From positions 1-64,000 of the forward strand of contig JBPOHT010000052.1 of assembly GCA_052035235.1 (NCBI GenBank): DNA of 64,000 bases, in the 5' to 3' direction. This DNA comes from Solimonas_A sp052035235. Its GTDB lineage: Bacteria; Pseudomonadota; Gammaproteobacteria; Nevskiales; Nevskiaceae. The translations under genes and the position numbers were made by a program. This document shows positions 52,411 through 61,515 of the stretch, piece by piece. Below the pieces are notes generated by a model, which searched no databases, was not told where the DNA came from, and saw nothing but the letters and a program-made list of their open reading frames with translations. Numbering within the stretch: position 1 is the stretch's first letter; each line of letters begins with the position of its first letter.

Positions 52411-53001
52411 CGCTCGTCTCCCCTTCTTCTTTTTATGAACCAAGGCTCACAATTGGACGGGGAACCAACCAGGCCGTCAAGCGTGCATTGAGGCCTGCGC
52501 CTCAGTTTTTCGACGCTTTTTTGGGATCAGCTGTGTTGTGCCCCGAACCTTAAGTGAAAGGGCTCGCATCAGCAGGGATCACATGATCTCTGTGCGGAGC
52601 GCACGGACAATTGATGCGATGGAGAAGGCCGCCGGCAGGGCACTGCGCATTTCTTAGGTTCGCCTAGTGACCGCCTAGTGCCAGGTCCGGCCGATCACCA
52701 ACGTCCGCTGCTGGAAACTACAAAGGGCCTGCTGGCACCGAAGCCTTAGCACCGGATTGCTGTTACGCAGCGCTTTGGCAGCGCGGCTTGGGAGTCCGCT
52801 CTCAGTCAGGCACGCAGCCTCGACCTTGAATTTCGAGGGTACACCACTGTCGCTTCTCAACTGGACACCTCGCCACGTAATTCGTAGCAACAGGTGGCCT
52901 CCGGGACGCCAGGGGGATGCTCAATTAGCATTCCGCGATGTCGAGGCGTATGCTCGAGTCGGCAATCTGTTCTTGCTTCGCGACGAATCATTGAGGGCGC
53001 T
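52411..53001. other. Long non-coding stretch upstream of norB
   Basis: About 590 bases with no supported gene; reading frames here are short and lack family features. It holds a direct repeat CCGCCTAGTG (two copies around 52660-52682) and must contain the promoters of the beta-protein and norB genes. I could not identify an FNR/DNR, NorR or NsrR box by eye. Confidence 0.5.
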
Positions 53002-55323
53002 ATGAACGACTCGAGAAAGCTGTGGTTTGGTTTGATCTCACTGCTGGTTGTTTCGTTTAGTGTGCTTCTTTGGGCCGGTGGTGAAATCTTTCGAGCTGCA
53101 CCGCCAATGCCGGAGCGAGTTGTCGGCGAAAATGGCGACGTGGTTTACACGCGCGCCGACATTGAGCGTGGACGGCAGGTCTGGCAGTCCTTCGGCGGTA
53201 TGCAGCTGGGTTCGATCTGGGGACATGGTGCCTATGTCGCGCCGGATTGGAGCGCCGATTGGCTGCATCGCGAAGCATTGGCTGTGTTGAACACATGGGC
53301 ACAGCAATCCGCTGGATCCCAGTACATGGATCTACCGCTGGAAGAACAGGCGCCTTTGCGCGGCCGCCTCGAAGCATCGATACGCCGCAACACCTACGAT
53401 CCTGCCACGGCGACGATCACGCTCGATGCGGATCGCGTCGCTGCAATCCACGAGGTCAGCGCGCACTACGAGAGTCTGTTCGGGGTCGATGCTGATACCG
53501 CCGAGCTGCGCGAGCAGTATGCGATGCGGGACAACACCGTCAGCACTCCCGAAGGCCGCCGCGCACTTTCAGCATTCTTCTGGTGGACCGCCTGGGCCGC
53601 GACCACGGAGCGCCTCGGCACCGCCGGTGAGACGCTGGTCCCGGAACGCGAGGGCGTCCAATCGCAGAAAGTGACGTATACCAACAACTGGCCCGCCGAA
53701 CCGCTGGTGGGCAACCGGCCACCGCCTGCGCTGTGGGTCTGGTCTGCATTCAGCGTGCTGTTCTTGCTCGCTGGCATCGCATTGCTTGGATGGCATTACG
53801 CCGTTTCGCATGGGCGGGAGGAGCACAGTCCAGCCGTTCCGGCATCCGATCCCTTCGCGCTCCTTCGCATCACGCCGTCGATGCGAGCGACTGCAAAATA
53901 CTTCTGGGTCGTATTGGCACTGTTCCTCGTCCAGATTTTGCTCGGAGCGATTACTGCGCACTATCAGGTAGAGGGGCAGGAGGCGTATGGATTCCCGCTC
54001 GCCGAGTACTTGCCGTACTCGATTACCCGCACGTGGCATACGCAACTCGCCGTCCTCTGGATTGCAACAGCGTGGCTCGGAACCGGGCTCTATATCGCGC
54101 CTGCACTATCGGGTCATGAGCCGCGCTTCCAACGTCTGGGCGTGAACTTTCTGTTTGTTTCGCTGCTGATCATTGTTGTCGGCTCATTTGCGGGCCAATG
54201 GCTGGCCGTCACACAAAAGCTCGGGCTCGAATACAACTTCTGGTTCGGCCATCAAGGCTGGGAGTACGCGGACATGGGCCGCTTCTGGCAGTGGTATCTG
54301 TTCATCGGTCTGCTTCTGTGGCTGGTGCTCGTCGGCCGCGCACTGTGGCCGGTGCTACGTGGCCCCACTACTGAAACGCGTTCCATCACGGCACTGTTAT
54401 TTCTGTCGACCGTCGCGATAGGCTTGTTCTTTGGTTCGGCGCTGATGTGGAACGAGCACACCCATATTTCCGAAGTGGAGTACTGGCGCTGGTGGCTGGT
54501 ACATCTGTGGGTCGAAGGCTTCTTCGAAGTCTTTGCTGCCGCAGTCATGGCGCTGATCTTTACGCGGCTTGGGCTCGTGAAGGCCAGTTCCGCGACGATA
54601 GCCGTCCTGTTCGCCACGATCATCTTCATGGCCGGCGGTGTTCTGGGCACGCTGCATCACCTTTATTTCGTCGGCACGCCGATTGGCGTTGTGGCGTTGG
54701 GCGCCAGCTTCAGTGCGCTGGAAGTCGTCCCGCTCGCCTATATCGGCTTTGAGGCTTACCACACATGGCGGCTGAGACAGGCCGCGCCGTGGATGGAGCG
54801 GTATCGCTGGCCGGTGATGTTCTTCCTCGCAGTATCATTCTGGAATCTGGTCGGTGCCGGATTGTTCGGCTTCCTGATCAATCCGCCGTTGTCGCTGTAC
54901 TACATGCAGGGCCTCAATCTCACGCCGCTACATGGCCACACGGCGCTCTTTGGCGTGTACGGCATGCTTGGGATCGCGCTGGTCCTGTTCTGCCTGCGCG
55001 GTTTGCGTGGCCAGATGGTCTGGAACACCAAGTTGCTGGGAACGTCCTTTTGGGCACTGAACATCGGCCTGGTGCTGATGGCGCTGCTGACCTTGTTGCC
55101 ACTGGGTACGATGCAGTTGCTGGCAGCCATCGAGCATGGCTATGCATACGCGCGATCGGCTGAGTTCATGGGACAACCGATTGTGGAAGTGCTGGTGTGG
55201 ATGCGTGTTCCCGGCGATACCATCTTCAGTATTGGCGCGCTGGCGCTCGCATGGTTTGTGGTCCGTCTGTGGATCGCGCCGACACCTGAACCCATTGCCG
55301 GCGGCGATATTCGAAAAACATAG
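53002..55323 (+). CDS. norB: Quinol-dependent nitric oxide reductase (qNOR)
   Basis: 773 residues, single-subunit NO reductase that reduces 2 NO to N2O using quinol, in the cytoplasmic membrane. An N-terminal periplasmic cytochrome-c-like domain without heme (~35-230) is fused to a heme-copper oxidase-type core of ~12 helices. Visible ligands: low-spin heme His in T-R-T-W-H-T, FeB-site residues in V-H-L-W-V-E-G-F-F-E and L-H-H-L-Y, and heme His pair H-G-H-T-A. The fused N terminus marks the qNOR (NorZ) type. GAGGG precedes the ATG. It is followed at once by nnrS. Confidence 0.95.
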   Translation: MNDSRKLWFGLISLLVVSFSVLLWAGGEIFRAAPPMPERVVGENGDVVYTRADIERGRQVWQSFGGMQLGSIWGHGAYVAPDWSADWLHREALAVLNTWAQQSAGSQYMDLPLEEQAPLRGRLEASIRRNTYDPATATITLDADRVAAIHEVSAHYESLFGVDADTAELREQYAMRDNTVSTPEGRRALSAFFWWTAWAATTERLGTAGETLVPEREGVQSQKVTYTNNWPAEPLVGNRPPPALWVWSAFSVLFLLAGIALLGWHYAVSHGREEHSPAVPASDPFALLRITPSMRATAKYFWVVLALFLVQILLGAITAHYQVEGQEAYGFPLAEYLPYSITRTWHTQLAVLWIATAWLGTGLYIAPALSGHEPRFQRLGVNFLFVSLLIIVVGSFAGQWLAVTQKLGLEYNFWFGHQGWEYADMGRFWQWYLFIGLLLWLVLVGRALWPVLRGPTTETRSITALLFLSTVAIGLFFGSALMWNEHTHISEVEYWRWWLVHLWVEGFFEVFAAAVMALIFTRLGLVKASSATIAVLFATIIFMAGGVLGTLHHLYFVGTPIGVVALGASFSALEVVPLAYIGFEAYHTWRLRQAAPWMERYRWPVMFFLAVSFWNLVGAGLFGFLINPPLSLYYMQGLNLTPLHGHTALFGVYGMLGIALVLFCLRGLRGQMVWNTKLLGTSFWALNIGLVLMALLTLLPLGTMQLLAAIEHGYAYARSAEFMGQPIVEVLVWMRVPGDTIFSIGALALAWFVVRLWIAPTPEPIAGGDIRKT

Positions 55324-55325
55324 CG

Positions 55326-56561
55326 ATGGCGAAGCTGGAGGCTGACCCGCTGTCGCTGCGCCGCCTCGGGGATGCCCCGCACAGGCTGCTGTTCTTCGTC
55401 GGCGCGACGAATGTGCTGCTCGCCATGGCGTGGTGGACGGCGTGGTTGATCTCGGCGAACAGTTCGATATCCTGGATGCCGCAGTCGCGTGTGCCCGCAG
55501 GCTGGTTGCATGCCTTTGTCCTGCAATACCAGATGCTGCCGAGCTTCATGTTCGGCTTTCTGCTCACGGTCTTTCCGCGCTGGATGAGCCTTCCCGAGTT
55601 GTCGCGCAGGCACTATCTGCCGGTCGGCATCGGCCTGTTCGGCGGACAGATCGCGACGCTGCTGGGCGCAATGGGCGTGGCCTCGGCGTTCTTCGTTGGC
55701 TGGGCGCTGACAGCAGCGGGCTGGACCGCGGGTTTGGCTGCGCTGGCACCCCATCTCTGGCGCGAGCGAGGTATCACCTGGCACGCCCGGTCGTGCTTTG
55801 CTGCACTGGTCGTCGCCCTGTTTGGCCTTGGGATGTTTGGCGCGTACCTGGCAGGCGCCGCGTCATGGTGGCTGCTCGTCAGCATAAAACTCGGCACGTT
55901 CGGCTTACTGCTGCCGGTCTATTTCACGGTCGCGCATCGTATGTTTCCATTTTTTGCCGGAAACGTCGTGCCTGGCTACGTGTCTTGGCGACCCCTCTGG
56001 CTACTGGCAGTCTTTTGGTTGATATGCATTGCCCACGTTGTGCTGGAACTCGTCCAGGCCTATGGCTGGCTATGGGTGGTCGATGTACCGATGTTTCTGC
56101 TCACGGCATTTCTGTGCTGGCGCTGGTGGCCGCGTTCGGTGGAACATCAAACGGTGCCGCCATTACTGACGATCCTGTTCATCGGCCTGGCCTGGTTGCC
56201 CGTGACATTTGCGCTTTATTCCGGCCAGAGCATTTGGTATTTGCTGACCGGCGCGCATGAGCTGGGCAAGGCGCCAGCCCATGCGCTGTATGTCGGATTC
56301 TTTGGCAGTGTTCTGGTCGCCATGGTGACTCGCGTCACACAGGGTCATTCGGGGCGTGAGCTCATTCTCCCCGCCATTGCTTGTTTCGCGTTCGTCGCGA
56401 TCCAGATCGTGGCGATCACTCGCATCATTGCCGAGGTGCTTCCTGATACGCTGCTGTGGTACGCACTGGCCGCCGGCGGCTGGTTGCTAGGGCTTGGCCC
56501 TTGGATCCTGTGGTTGGGGAAGACCTATCTGGCTCGGCGCGCGGACGGAAAACCGGGTTGA
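55326..56561 (+). CDS. nnrS: NnrS family membrane heme protein
   Basis: 411 residues with ~12 membrane helices. NnrS family features include R-L-L-F-F-V-G-A-T-N near the N terminus, V-A-H-R-M-F-P-F-F-A and A-L-Y-V-G-F-F-G-S-V-L-V-A-M-V-T-R-V-T-Q-G-H-S-G. NnrS lowers nitrosative stress and is induced with NO reductase. The start is 2 bases after the norB stop. Confidence 0.9.
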   Translation: MAKLEADPLSLRRLGDAPHRLLFFVGATNVLLAMAWWTAWLISANSSISWMPQSRVPAGWLHAFVLQYQMLPSFMFGFLLTVFPRWMSLPELSRRHYLPVGIGLFGGQIATLLGAMGVASAFFVGWALTAAGWTAGLAALAPHLWRERGITWHARSCFAALVVALFGLGMFGAYLAGAASWWLLVSIKLGTFGLLLPVYFTVAHRMFPFFAGNVVPGYVSWRPLWLLAVFWLICIAHVVLELVQAYGWLWVVDVPMFLLTAFLCWRWWPRSVEHQTVPPLLTILFIGLAWLPVTFALYSGQSIWYLLTGAHELGKAPAHALYVGFFGSVLVAMVTRVTQGHSGRELILPAIACFAFVAIQIVAITRIIAEVLPDTLLWYALAAGGWLLGLGPWILWLGKTYLARRADGKPG

Positions 56562-56562
56562 C

Positions 56563-56967
56563 ATGATCGAGTACTACCCCCAGATCAAGCTTGTCCACAT
56601 TGTCGCCGTACTGATCAGCGGGACTTTGTTTTTCCTGCGCGGCTTGCTCGTGCTCAACGGCAAGCAAGTGTGGGCACTGGCAATGCCTGTGCGATACCTG
56701 AGTTATACGATCGATACTGTGCTGCTCACGGCTGCGCTCATGCTGGTTTCGATTGTGCCCAGTGCAATGTCTGCGAATGGCTGGCTTACGGTCAAACTGG
56801 TCCTGCTGGTCGCCTACATCGCACTTGGATCATTCGCCCTCAAGAGGGCGACCAATCCGAATGCCAAACGGGTTGTCTTCGTCTTCGCTTTGGTCACCTA
56901 CGGCGCCATGGTGAGCATCGCGCGCGCGCACCATCCGCTCGGCGCGCTGCGCAATGGGTTCGGATGA
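56563..56967 (+). CDS. SirB2-family membrane protein
   Basis: 134 residues, four membrane helices. K-L-V-H-I-V-A-V-L-I-S-G-T-L-F-F-L-R-G, S-Y-T-I-D-T-V-L-L-T-A, and R-A-H-H-P-L-G at the end match the SirB2 family. The role is unknown, but the gene commonly sits near NO or nitrite genes. It begins 1 base after the nnrS stop, so it is the third gene of the NO cassette. Confidence 0.85.
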   Translation: MIEYYPQIKLVHIVAVLISGTLFFLRGLLVLNGKQVWALAMPVRYLSYTIDTVLLTAALMLVSIVPSAMSANGWLTVKLVLLVAYIALGSFALKRATNPNAKRVVFVFALVTYGAMVSIARAHHPLGALRNGFG

Positions 56968-57002
56968 GATGTGTCCAGAGCCGAAGAGTCCCAGTGTAAA
57001 GG

Positions 57003-57196
57003 CTTGAGCGGAAGGTCATCGGCTTTCAACAAGATGCGGAATCGCACTGGCTTGCGCATCTCGAGGCCGGGCACAATCAGCACGTGCGTCAAAGCCCTCC
57101 ATGGTTTTGTCCACCGTGGGTGACGACTGCCGATTACGGTGACGACCAGCGGCATACGCTTGCGATCGTTCGCAAGGGGCCGCGCGGGTAGATTGA
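57003..57196 (+). pseudogene. Decayed DUF3565 gene
   Basis: The frame reads V-I-G-F-Q-Q-D-A-E-S-H-W-L-A-H-L-E-A-G-H, then Q-H-V-R-Q-S-P-P-W and P-W-V-T-T, matching the DUF3565 family often found with NO-response genes. There is no ATG/GTG/TTG at the expected start (CTT at 57003), the usual Cys before G-H is Ala, and the last part matches only in a shifted frame (A-C-D-R-S-Q-G-A, stop 57194-57196). All indicate a pseudogene. Positions 57197-57399 hold nothing recognisable. Confidence 0.55.
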
Positions 57197-57399
57197 ACCG
57201 TCGACAATTTGCAGGAAGCGGCCTATCGTCCGCTATGAGGCTGCGAATTCGAGAGGAGCAACGGACTGCTCAGGGCTGATAGCCGCCCTTCCCTACCCGC
57301 AATTAAGGACAGGTTATGTGAGTGCCAGATGATTACGGAATTTCGTCTGCCATAGATCGTGGAAGAGAATTTTCCTTCTTTAAGGCAACCAGGCTGATA

Positions 57400-58284
57400 T
57401 TAACGTCTCCCCTGGACTACCTTCGACCTGAGAGATTCAAGCTCCGCTCGAGCGAAGCTCAGGATGGTCTCTCTATCAGGGAGATCATCGCTATCGAACA
57501 TGCGCTCTAGAAGAATAGACCGCGTATCGAAGGTGTCGACAGCATAGTCCAACCAGGTGGAGTAACCATCAGGAGGTGAAAGCGTAGACCGTGACGGATC
57601 CATACCTTGGAATCCCTTTAGCCCGCCTCCAGGAACCGTGCTATTGAGCGCAAGTAAACTTCCTCCTTTTACCTGGCCCTTTCTCGCAGTGCACGGCACC
57701 ACAACCGATCGCCGTTCTGCCCAAAATCTGGTTTGACCTAATGAAAATCTTCTGCTTGGAAGTCTAGAAAATACGGTCCGATACTGGACGGTCTGTCTGC
57801 CGAGGCCCACGGCGTGCCGAGTTCGGCTCCCGCGAGCTCCGATGTTCCCCCGCAGTAATTCGGGTATGTAGAGATCGACATCCAGGGCGGGCCAGTGGAG
57901 GCCTAGGCCGGTTACGCTGATTTCGATTCTGGACAGATCGGCCACGCTTGCACCTGCAAGGCCCGGTACCATTCGAGGCGAAAGAGTCAGTCGCAAGCCG
58001 CCACTGATTTGAACCTCGATACGACGGGTGCGACGCTGATAGCGCACTAGCAGAGCATATCCATCGGCTCGGATCTTACGCAATCGGCGCTTTGAGCGAT
58101 CAAACACTACTTCACTGATTTCCAAATCGCCTTCTATAGTGGAATCCGAACCACTTACATCTTCGCTTTCGTTTCGGATGGCCAGCCCCACAGCCTTGGG
58201 ATTAACGATATGTGCTTTGCTTCGCAAACATCCAATCTGGGCGGCGAGTATCCATGCGGTCAGCTGCTGGAGGTATCCACCCAC
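57400..58284 (-). CDS. DUF2442-domain protein, possibly fused to a second small gene
   Basis: 294 residues. Residues ~75-165 match DUF2442 (R-R-I-E-V-Q-I-S-G-G-L, then G-L-H-W-P-A-L-D-V-D-L). The stretch ~166-225 is Arg/Ser-rich and looks like translated intergenic DNA. The last 67 residues, from an internal ATG at 57603 with AAGGT upstream, read S-T-W-L-D-Y-A-V-D-T-F-D-T-R-S and look like a separate antitoxin-sized protein. Either a genuine fusion or two genes joined by loss of a stop. GTG start, weak ribosome binding site; overlaps the previous gene by 25 bases. Confidence 0.55.
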   Translation of the reverse strand: MGGYLQQLTAWILAAQIGCLRSKAHIVNPKAVGLAIRNESEDVSGSDSTIEGDLEISEVVFDRSKRRLRKIRADGYALLVRYQRRTRRIEVQISGGLRLTLSPRMVPGLAGASVADLSRIEISVTGLGLHWPALDVDLYIPELLRGNIGARGSRTRHAVGLGRQTVQYRTVFSRLPSRRFSLGQTRFWAERRSVVVPCTARKGQVKGGSLLALNSTVPGGGLKGFQGMDPSRSTLSPPDGYSTWLDYAVDTFDTRSILLERMFDSDDLPDRETILSFARAELESLRSKVVQGRR

Positions 58285-58634
58285 TGGACCTCATCCCACG
58301 GCCGGCCTTCACAAGAGGAACAGAGCGGCCACTCCGTGGGCGCCGCGCGACTGGCAAGCTGACCACAGGAGACGCAGGCCCTGTCAGCCGCTCTTTCTGC
58401 TTGAATGACGGATGCGGCCAGTACGGCACCTCCACCCTGGATTCGCAGGCCACCAAACTTTTCCTTGATGTACAACTGCCTTACCGAAGAAAGCTTCGCT
58501 TCGCGAAGTACGGGCATAACCAGTTCGTGCCAAGCCAAAGGCCAACAACTGAACGGCGCGAACCGGATACCAGTACCCCGGGCTTCTTTGGCAGCCTTCG
58601 CCGAAGGTGTGAGTTCTTCGTCGCTGCGGTTCAT
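58260..58634 (-). CDS. Hypothetical protein with C-terminal zinc-ribbon-like Cys pairs
   Basis: 124 residues. K-E-K-F-G-G-L-R-I in the middle and two pairs C-V-S-C-G and C-S-S-C at the C terminus suggest a small zinc ribbon. The K-F-G-G-L-R motif recurs in a widespread family of unknown role. Its start overlaps the stop of the preceding gene by 4 bases (ATGA). Confidence 0.65.
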   Translation of the reverse strand: MNRSDEELTPSAKAAKEARGTGIRFAPFSCWPLAWHELVMPVLREAKLSSVRQLYIKEKFGGLRIQGGGAVLAASVIQAERAADRACVSCGQLASRAAPTEWPLCSSCEGRPWDEVQWVDTSSS

Positions 58635-58900
58635 GGTGAATTCAGACCTTCGTCTAGCGATGTAACTTGAGCGGATCCCACTTCGGAATCGATGCGCGGG
58701 AACGGTTGCGTATCGATTGGCTCCGGGTGCACTCCGAAGGCAACGGCAAATTCAGCGTCGAAGTAAGGCCCGGCGCTCTGAAAGTCCCCTTGCATGATGA
58801 GCGCACGACACCAGAGCCATCCGTGATCATCGCGCAGTGCAATGAGGCCTTGGTCGGCCTGATCGACAAAGCGATAGCGTTCAACACGAACGAACTTCAT
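58631..58900 (-). CDS. Hypothetical small protein
   Basis: 89 residues, no domain recognised, no signal peptide. First gene of a three-gene minus-strand run with 4-base and 25-base overlaps, suggesting an operon. The 261 bases upstream to 59161 show no gene. Confidence 0.55.
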   Translation of the reverse strand: MKFVRVERYRFVDQADQGLIALRDDHGWLWCRALIMQGDFQSAGPYFDAEFAVAFGVHPEPIDTQPFPRIDSEVGSAQVTSLDEGLNSP

Positions 58901-59161
58901 GGATGAAATCTGGAAAGAGAAAGACAGCGCAGAAGGTAGCGCTCAAGCGTCCTGCGAAGCGAGCCCCAATCCGTACCCATTTCGCCAAGCCACTCAGCGA
59001 GAAATGATTTCTGTAGCTGTAATCGTCACGTGAGGGTTCACTTTACGGCCGGACCAAGGGCCGACAGGCTTGGTTTCGCGGCATCCCCGCTTCAGGACGC
59101 TACCGGCATGAATGCGTTAGTCGCCACGCGGCAAGAGATGCCACTGGCCGATCCGCACACC

Positions 59162-59416
59162 CTAAGGTGTCGATGCTTTCCGTCCCAACGACTCATCCAA
59201 TAACGACTGCCTGGAAACCCCAAGTGCGACCGCGAATTGGTCTACGACGTCAAGAGAAGCAGGGATTACAGCCTTCTCGATCTGGCTCACATAGGACTGG
59301 TCCCGCCCCATGGCGAGTCCCAGCTTCTCTTGGGTCGACCCCTGACGCACCCGCTCTAGGCGCACGTTAACGCCAAAAATTTCCTTCAGCGGCTTGATCT
59401 TGGGCTTGGTCGACAT
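59162..59416 (-). CDS. XRE-family HTH protein
   Basis: 84 residues. HTH: F-G-V-N-V-R-L-E-R-V-R-Q-G-S-T-Q-E-K-L-G-L ... Y-V-S-Q-I-E-K. The ATG at 59416 has AGAGG upstream; the longer frame from 59452 is less likely. A lone regulator with no ImmA partner. Confidence 0.8.
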   Translation of the reverse strand: MSTKPKIKPLKEIFGVNVRLERVRQGSTQEKLGLAMGRDQSYVSQIEKAVIPASLDVVDQFAVALGVSRQSLLDESLGRKASTP

Positions 59417-59530
59417 GCGCCAAGCCTCTACTGCTGCAAAACAATGCACCATTAGCAGTAGTCATACAATATCAGTGTGGCTTATATTTAAAGGGTAGCG
59501 CCAAGAATTTTGCCGTTGGGGGGTCTCCGC

Positions 59531-60562
59531 ATGCATTTTCGACAGAGCTTAGGTGCGCTAACGCTGCTGGTCGGGTGCGCGCTCCCTCAGTCGAGCTATG
59601 CCTTTAACCACGACGACTACCAGCTGGTTTATCACCGGAGTGGCAGGACTTCCCAAGGATATACATACGGGGCCTATGGCCTCAGAAAGCCGGTTGAAAA
59701 CATCGTCGATGGCCTCTCCATCTTTACGAAAGGAGACCTGATCTACTTTGTGGCGCCGAACCAAGTGACACTCTTCAACCCAAGCGAGGGGCTTTTAGTT
59801 ACCCTCCGGTACGACTCCAGTGGGATCCGCAAAGATCTCGATGGAACCAAGAGCGTCGATTTCTCGCGAATCACTTCAACCACCGCAATCGAGGTCTGGG
59901 GTATTGGTGACGCAGATGTGGTTCGAACCTGGAAGCAGGCCGCCGCAAACCCGCAGCAATGGAATGCCTTCTTCAGTTCTGGCCCCCAGTACCCCTGGAC
60001 TCAAGGCCCCCTTGTACCCGGCAGCATCATTCCCACGGCACCGGGCAACTCCGTGTTTGAGACCGTGGAAAGCTATCTTGGCTCGACATCGGCGCTTCAA
60101 GCTGTGCCAGGCATCGAATCCAAGCAGGAATGGGTCGCCGGGGCTAGTGCTCGAGAAAATCAGGCAAGAGCGGCAACAGAAGCGTTGAAGCAAGCAGCGG
60201 AAGCTCGCAGCCGAGAAATTCGAGTAGAGGCCGATCATCGCTTCCGGCGAGCATCTGCCTTGCCCAAAGCGATCGGTACCACGGCATGCTCTAGTGACAA
60301 CCGTGTCGCTTACATAGAGCAGGTGGCAGGCGTCAGGGTCAAACTCACCCTGCGCGGCTTCGCAGTTGGACGCATGGGAGAGTTTGGCGAGTATGGTCCA
60401 TATGCGCTCAAAGTCGACGGGGCGCCGGACTCCAGCGGGAATCTTCCGATCGAAGACCCAAATTTTTTGTTTCGCCCTCTAACGAAGCCTGTTCAGATGG
60501 GCAATCTAGGCGGCGTTATCTGGGATGACAGCCGATACTGGGGAGCATGCGATTACCGATGA
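59531..60562 (+). CDS. Secreted protein of unknown function
   Basis: 343 residues with a signal peptide (M-H-F-R-Q-S-L-G-A-L-T ... S-Y-A). The N-terminal domain is beta-rich (~40-125). A charged helix (~215-245, R-A-A-T-E-A-L-K-Q-A-A-E-A-R) follows, then a C-terminal domain with two Cys. GGGGGT before the ATG. An upstream in-frame TTG at 59510 is possible. Not recognised. Confidence 0.7.
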   Translation: MHFRQSLGALTLLVGCALPQSSYAFNHDDYQLVYHRSGRTSQGYTYGAYGLRKPVENIVDGLSIFTKGDLIYFVAPNQVTLFNPSEGLLVTLRYDSSGIRKDLDGTKSVDFSRITSTTAIEVWGIGDADVVRTWKQAAANPQQWNAFFSSGPQYPWTQGPLVPGSIIPTAPGNSVFETVESYLGSTSALQAVPGIESKQEWVAGASARENQARAATEALKQAAEARSREIRVEADHRFRRASALPKAIGTTACSSDNRVAYIEQVAGVRVKLTLRGFAVGRMGEFGEYGPYALKVDGAPDSSGNLPIEDPNFLFRPLTKPVQMGNLGGVIWDDSRYWGACDYR

Positions 60563-60696
60563 CACCGCATGATTAACCCAGCGTAATCGCTGGGCACCAA
60601 TTGATCTCTCGATGCACAGCGGATAGTCCGAACCACGAGAGAAGCGAGATAACCTTCTTACGCTTCTTGCGTTTCTGACAGGACCGAGGTTTAACT

Positions 60697-61056
60697 GTGC
60701 GCTTCCGACTGGTCTATGGCGACTTCGATTTTCATATGCCCCTCCCCTTCGAGGAGCACATCGAACAGCGCTTGTATCGCATCATCAGCCAAGCTGAGCC
60801 ACTGGAGGACGGCGCGCGCAGCCACCCCGAGTTGGCCGGCCGTATTGCCGACCTGATCACGGCGATACTCGAAGGGGAAGTGCTTCCGCCGAGCAAGAAA
60901 CAATTGCACTATGCACTGGCAATCGCCCGAGAGCTAAATCTCGAGTTGCCGGCCGACGTCCTCAGACATCGGGAATCGATGGGTGTCTTCTTGGCAGCCC
61001 ATGCCGAGCGCTACCGAAGGAGCAAAGCAAGCCGCCACGGCGCTGGCGTAGCCTGA
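60697..61056 (+). CDS. Hypothetical protein
   Basis: 119 residues, GTG start with GAGG at 8 bases. Helical, with L-P-P-S-K-K-Q-L-H-Y-A-L-A-I-A-R near the centre, which is reminiscent of small DNA-binding or plasmid-borne proteins. It is convergent with the recombinase operon. Confidence 0.5.
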   Translation: MRFRLVYGDFDFHMPLPFEEHIEQRLYRIISQAEPLEDGARSHPELAGRIADLITAILEGEVLPPSKKQLHYALAIARELNLELPADVLRHRESMGVFLAAHAERYRRSKASRHGAGVA

Positions 61057-61113
61057 AGGCCTCCAATCCATGAGTATTGCTCCAGAAAGAAATCTAACAC
61101 CAAATATCAATAC

Positions 61114-61515
61114 CTATTTCTCGCCTTTTCGATGGATAGCAACCATTGGTCGATTCAGATCTTCCATCGACAGGTTCGCGAGTGACGCGTTGTACTGCCA
61201 CACCACGAACTGATTTAGGAGACGCTGATTCTCCTGCGTTAACCGGCTGACATCATCGGTCAGCCGCTTGATTCGATCGGCCGCCGATTTTAGCGTATGG
61301 ACGCTGGCCGGCTCCGGTGCGTCTTTCAAGATGGCCTTCTTGTCCAGGTATGCCAACCGAATTTCCATATGACTCGCCAAGGTTTGCCGGGTCGTCTCTC
61401 GGCCTAAGATCCGTTCTGCCCTTTCAACAATTTGCGGCCATGTGACACGTCCCGTCCAGCCATCGATCAGAGCCTTGATGGACTGGACTTCCCGTTTTCG
61501 CAAGCGTGCCGTCAC
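61114..61515 (-). CDS. Small third/fourth gene of the recombinase module (GinD/TnpC-like)
   Basis: 133 residues. An N-terminal HTH-like region (W-P-Q-I-V-E-R-A-E-R-I-L-G-R-E-T-T-R-Q-T-L-A-S-H) and a coiled coil (R-I-K-R-L-T-D-D-V-S-R-L-T-Q-E-N-Q-R-L). In GInt islands and Tn554-like elements the last, small gene of the recombinase set has this size and composition. Its ATG overlaps the recombinase stop by 4 bases. Confidence 0.65.
   Translation of the reverse strand: MTARLRKREVQSIKALIDGWTGRVTWPQIVERAERILGRETTRQTLASHMEIRLAYLDKKAILKDAPEPASVHTLKSAADRIKRLTDDVSRLTQENQRLLNQFVVWQYNASLANLSMEDLNRPMVAIHRKGEK

Noticed and set aside
52757..53005. An 82-codon frame upstream of norB
   Set aside because: It ends in the norB start region, lacks a ribosome binding site and resembles no family; more likely leader sequence.
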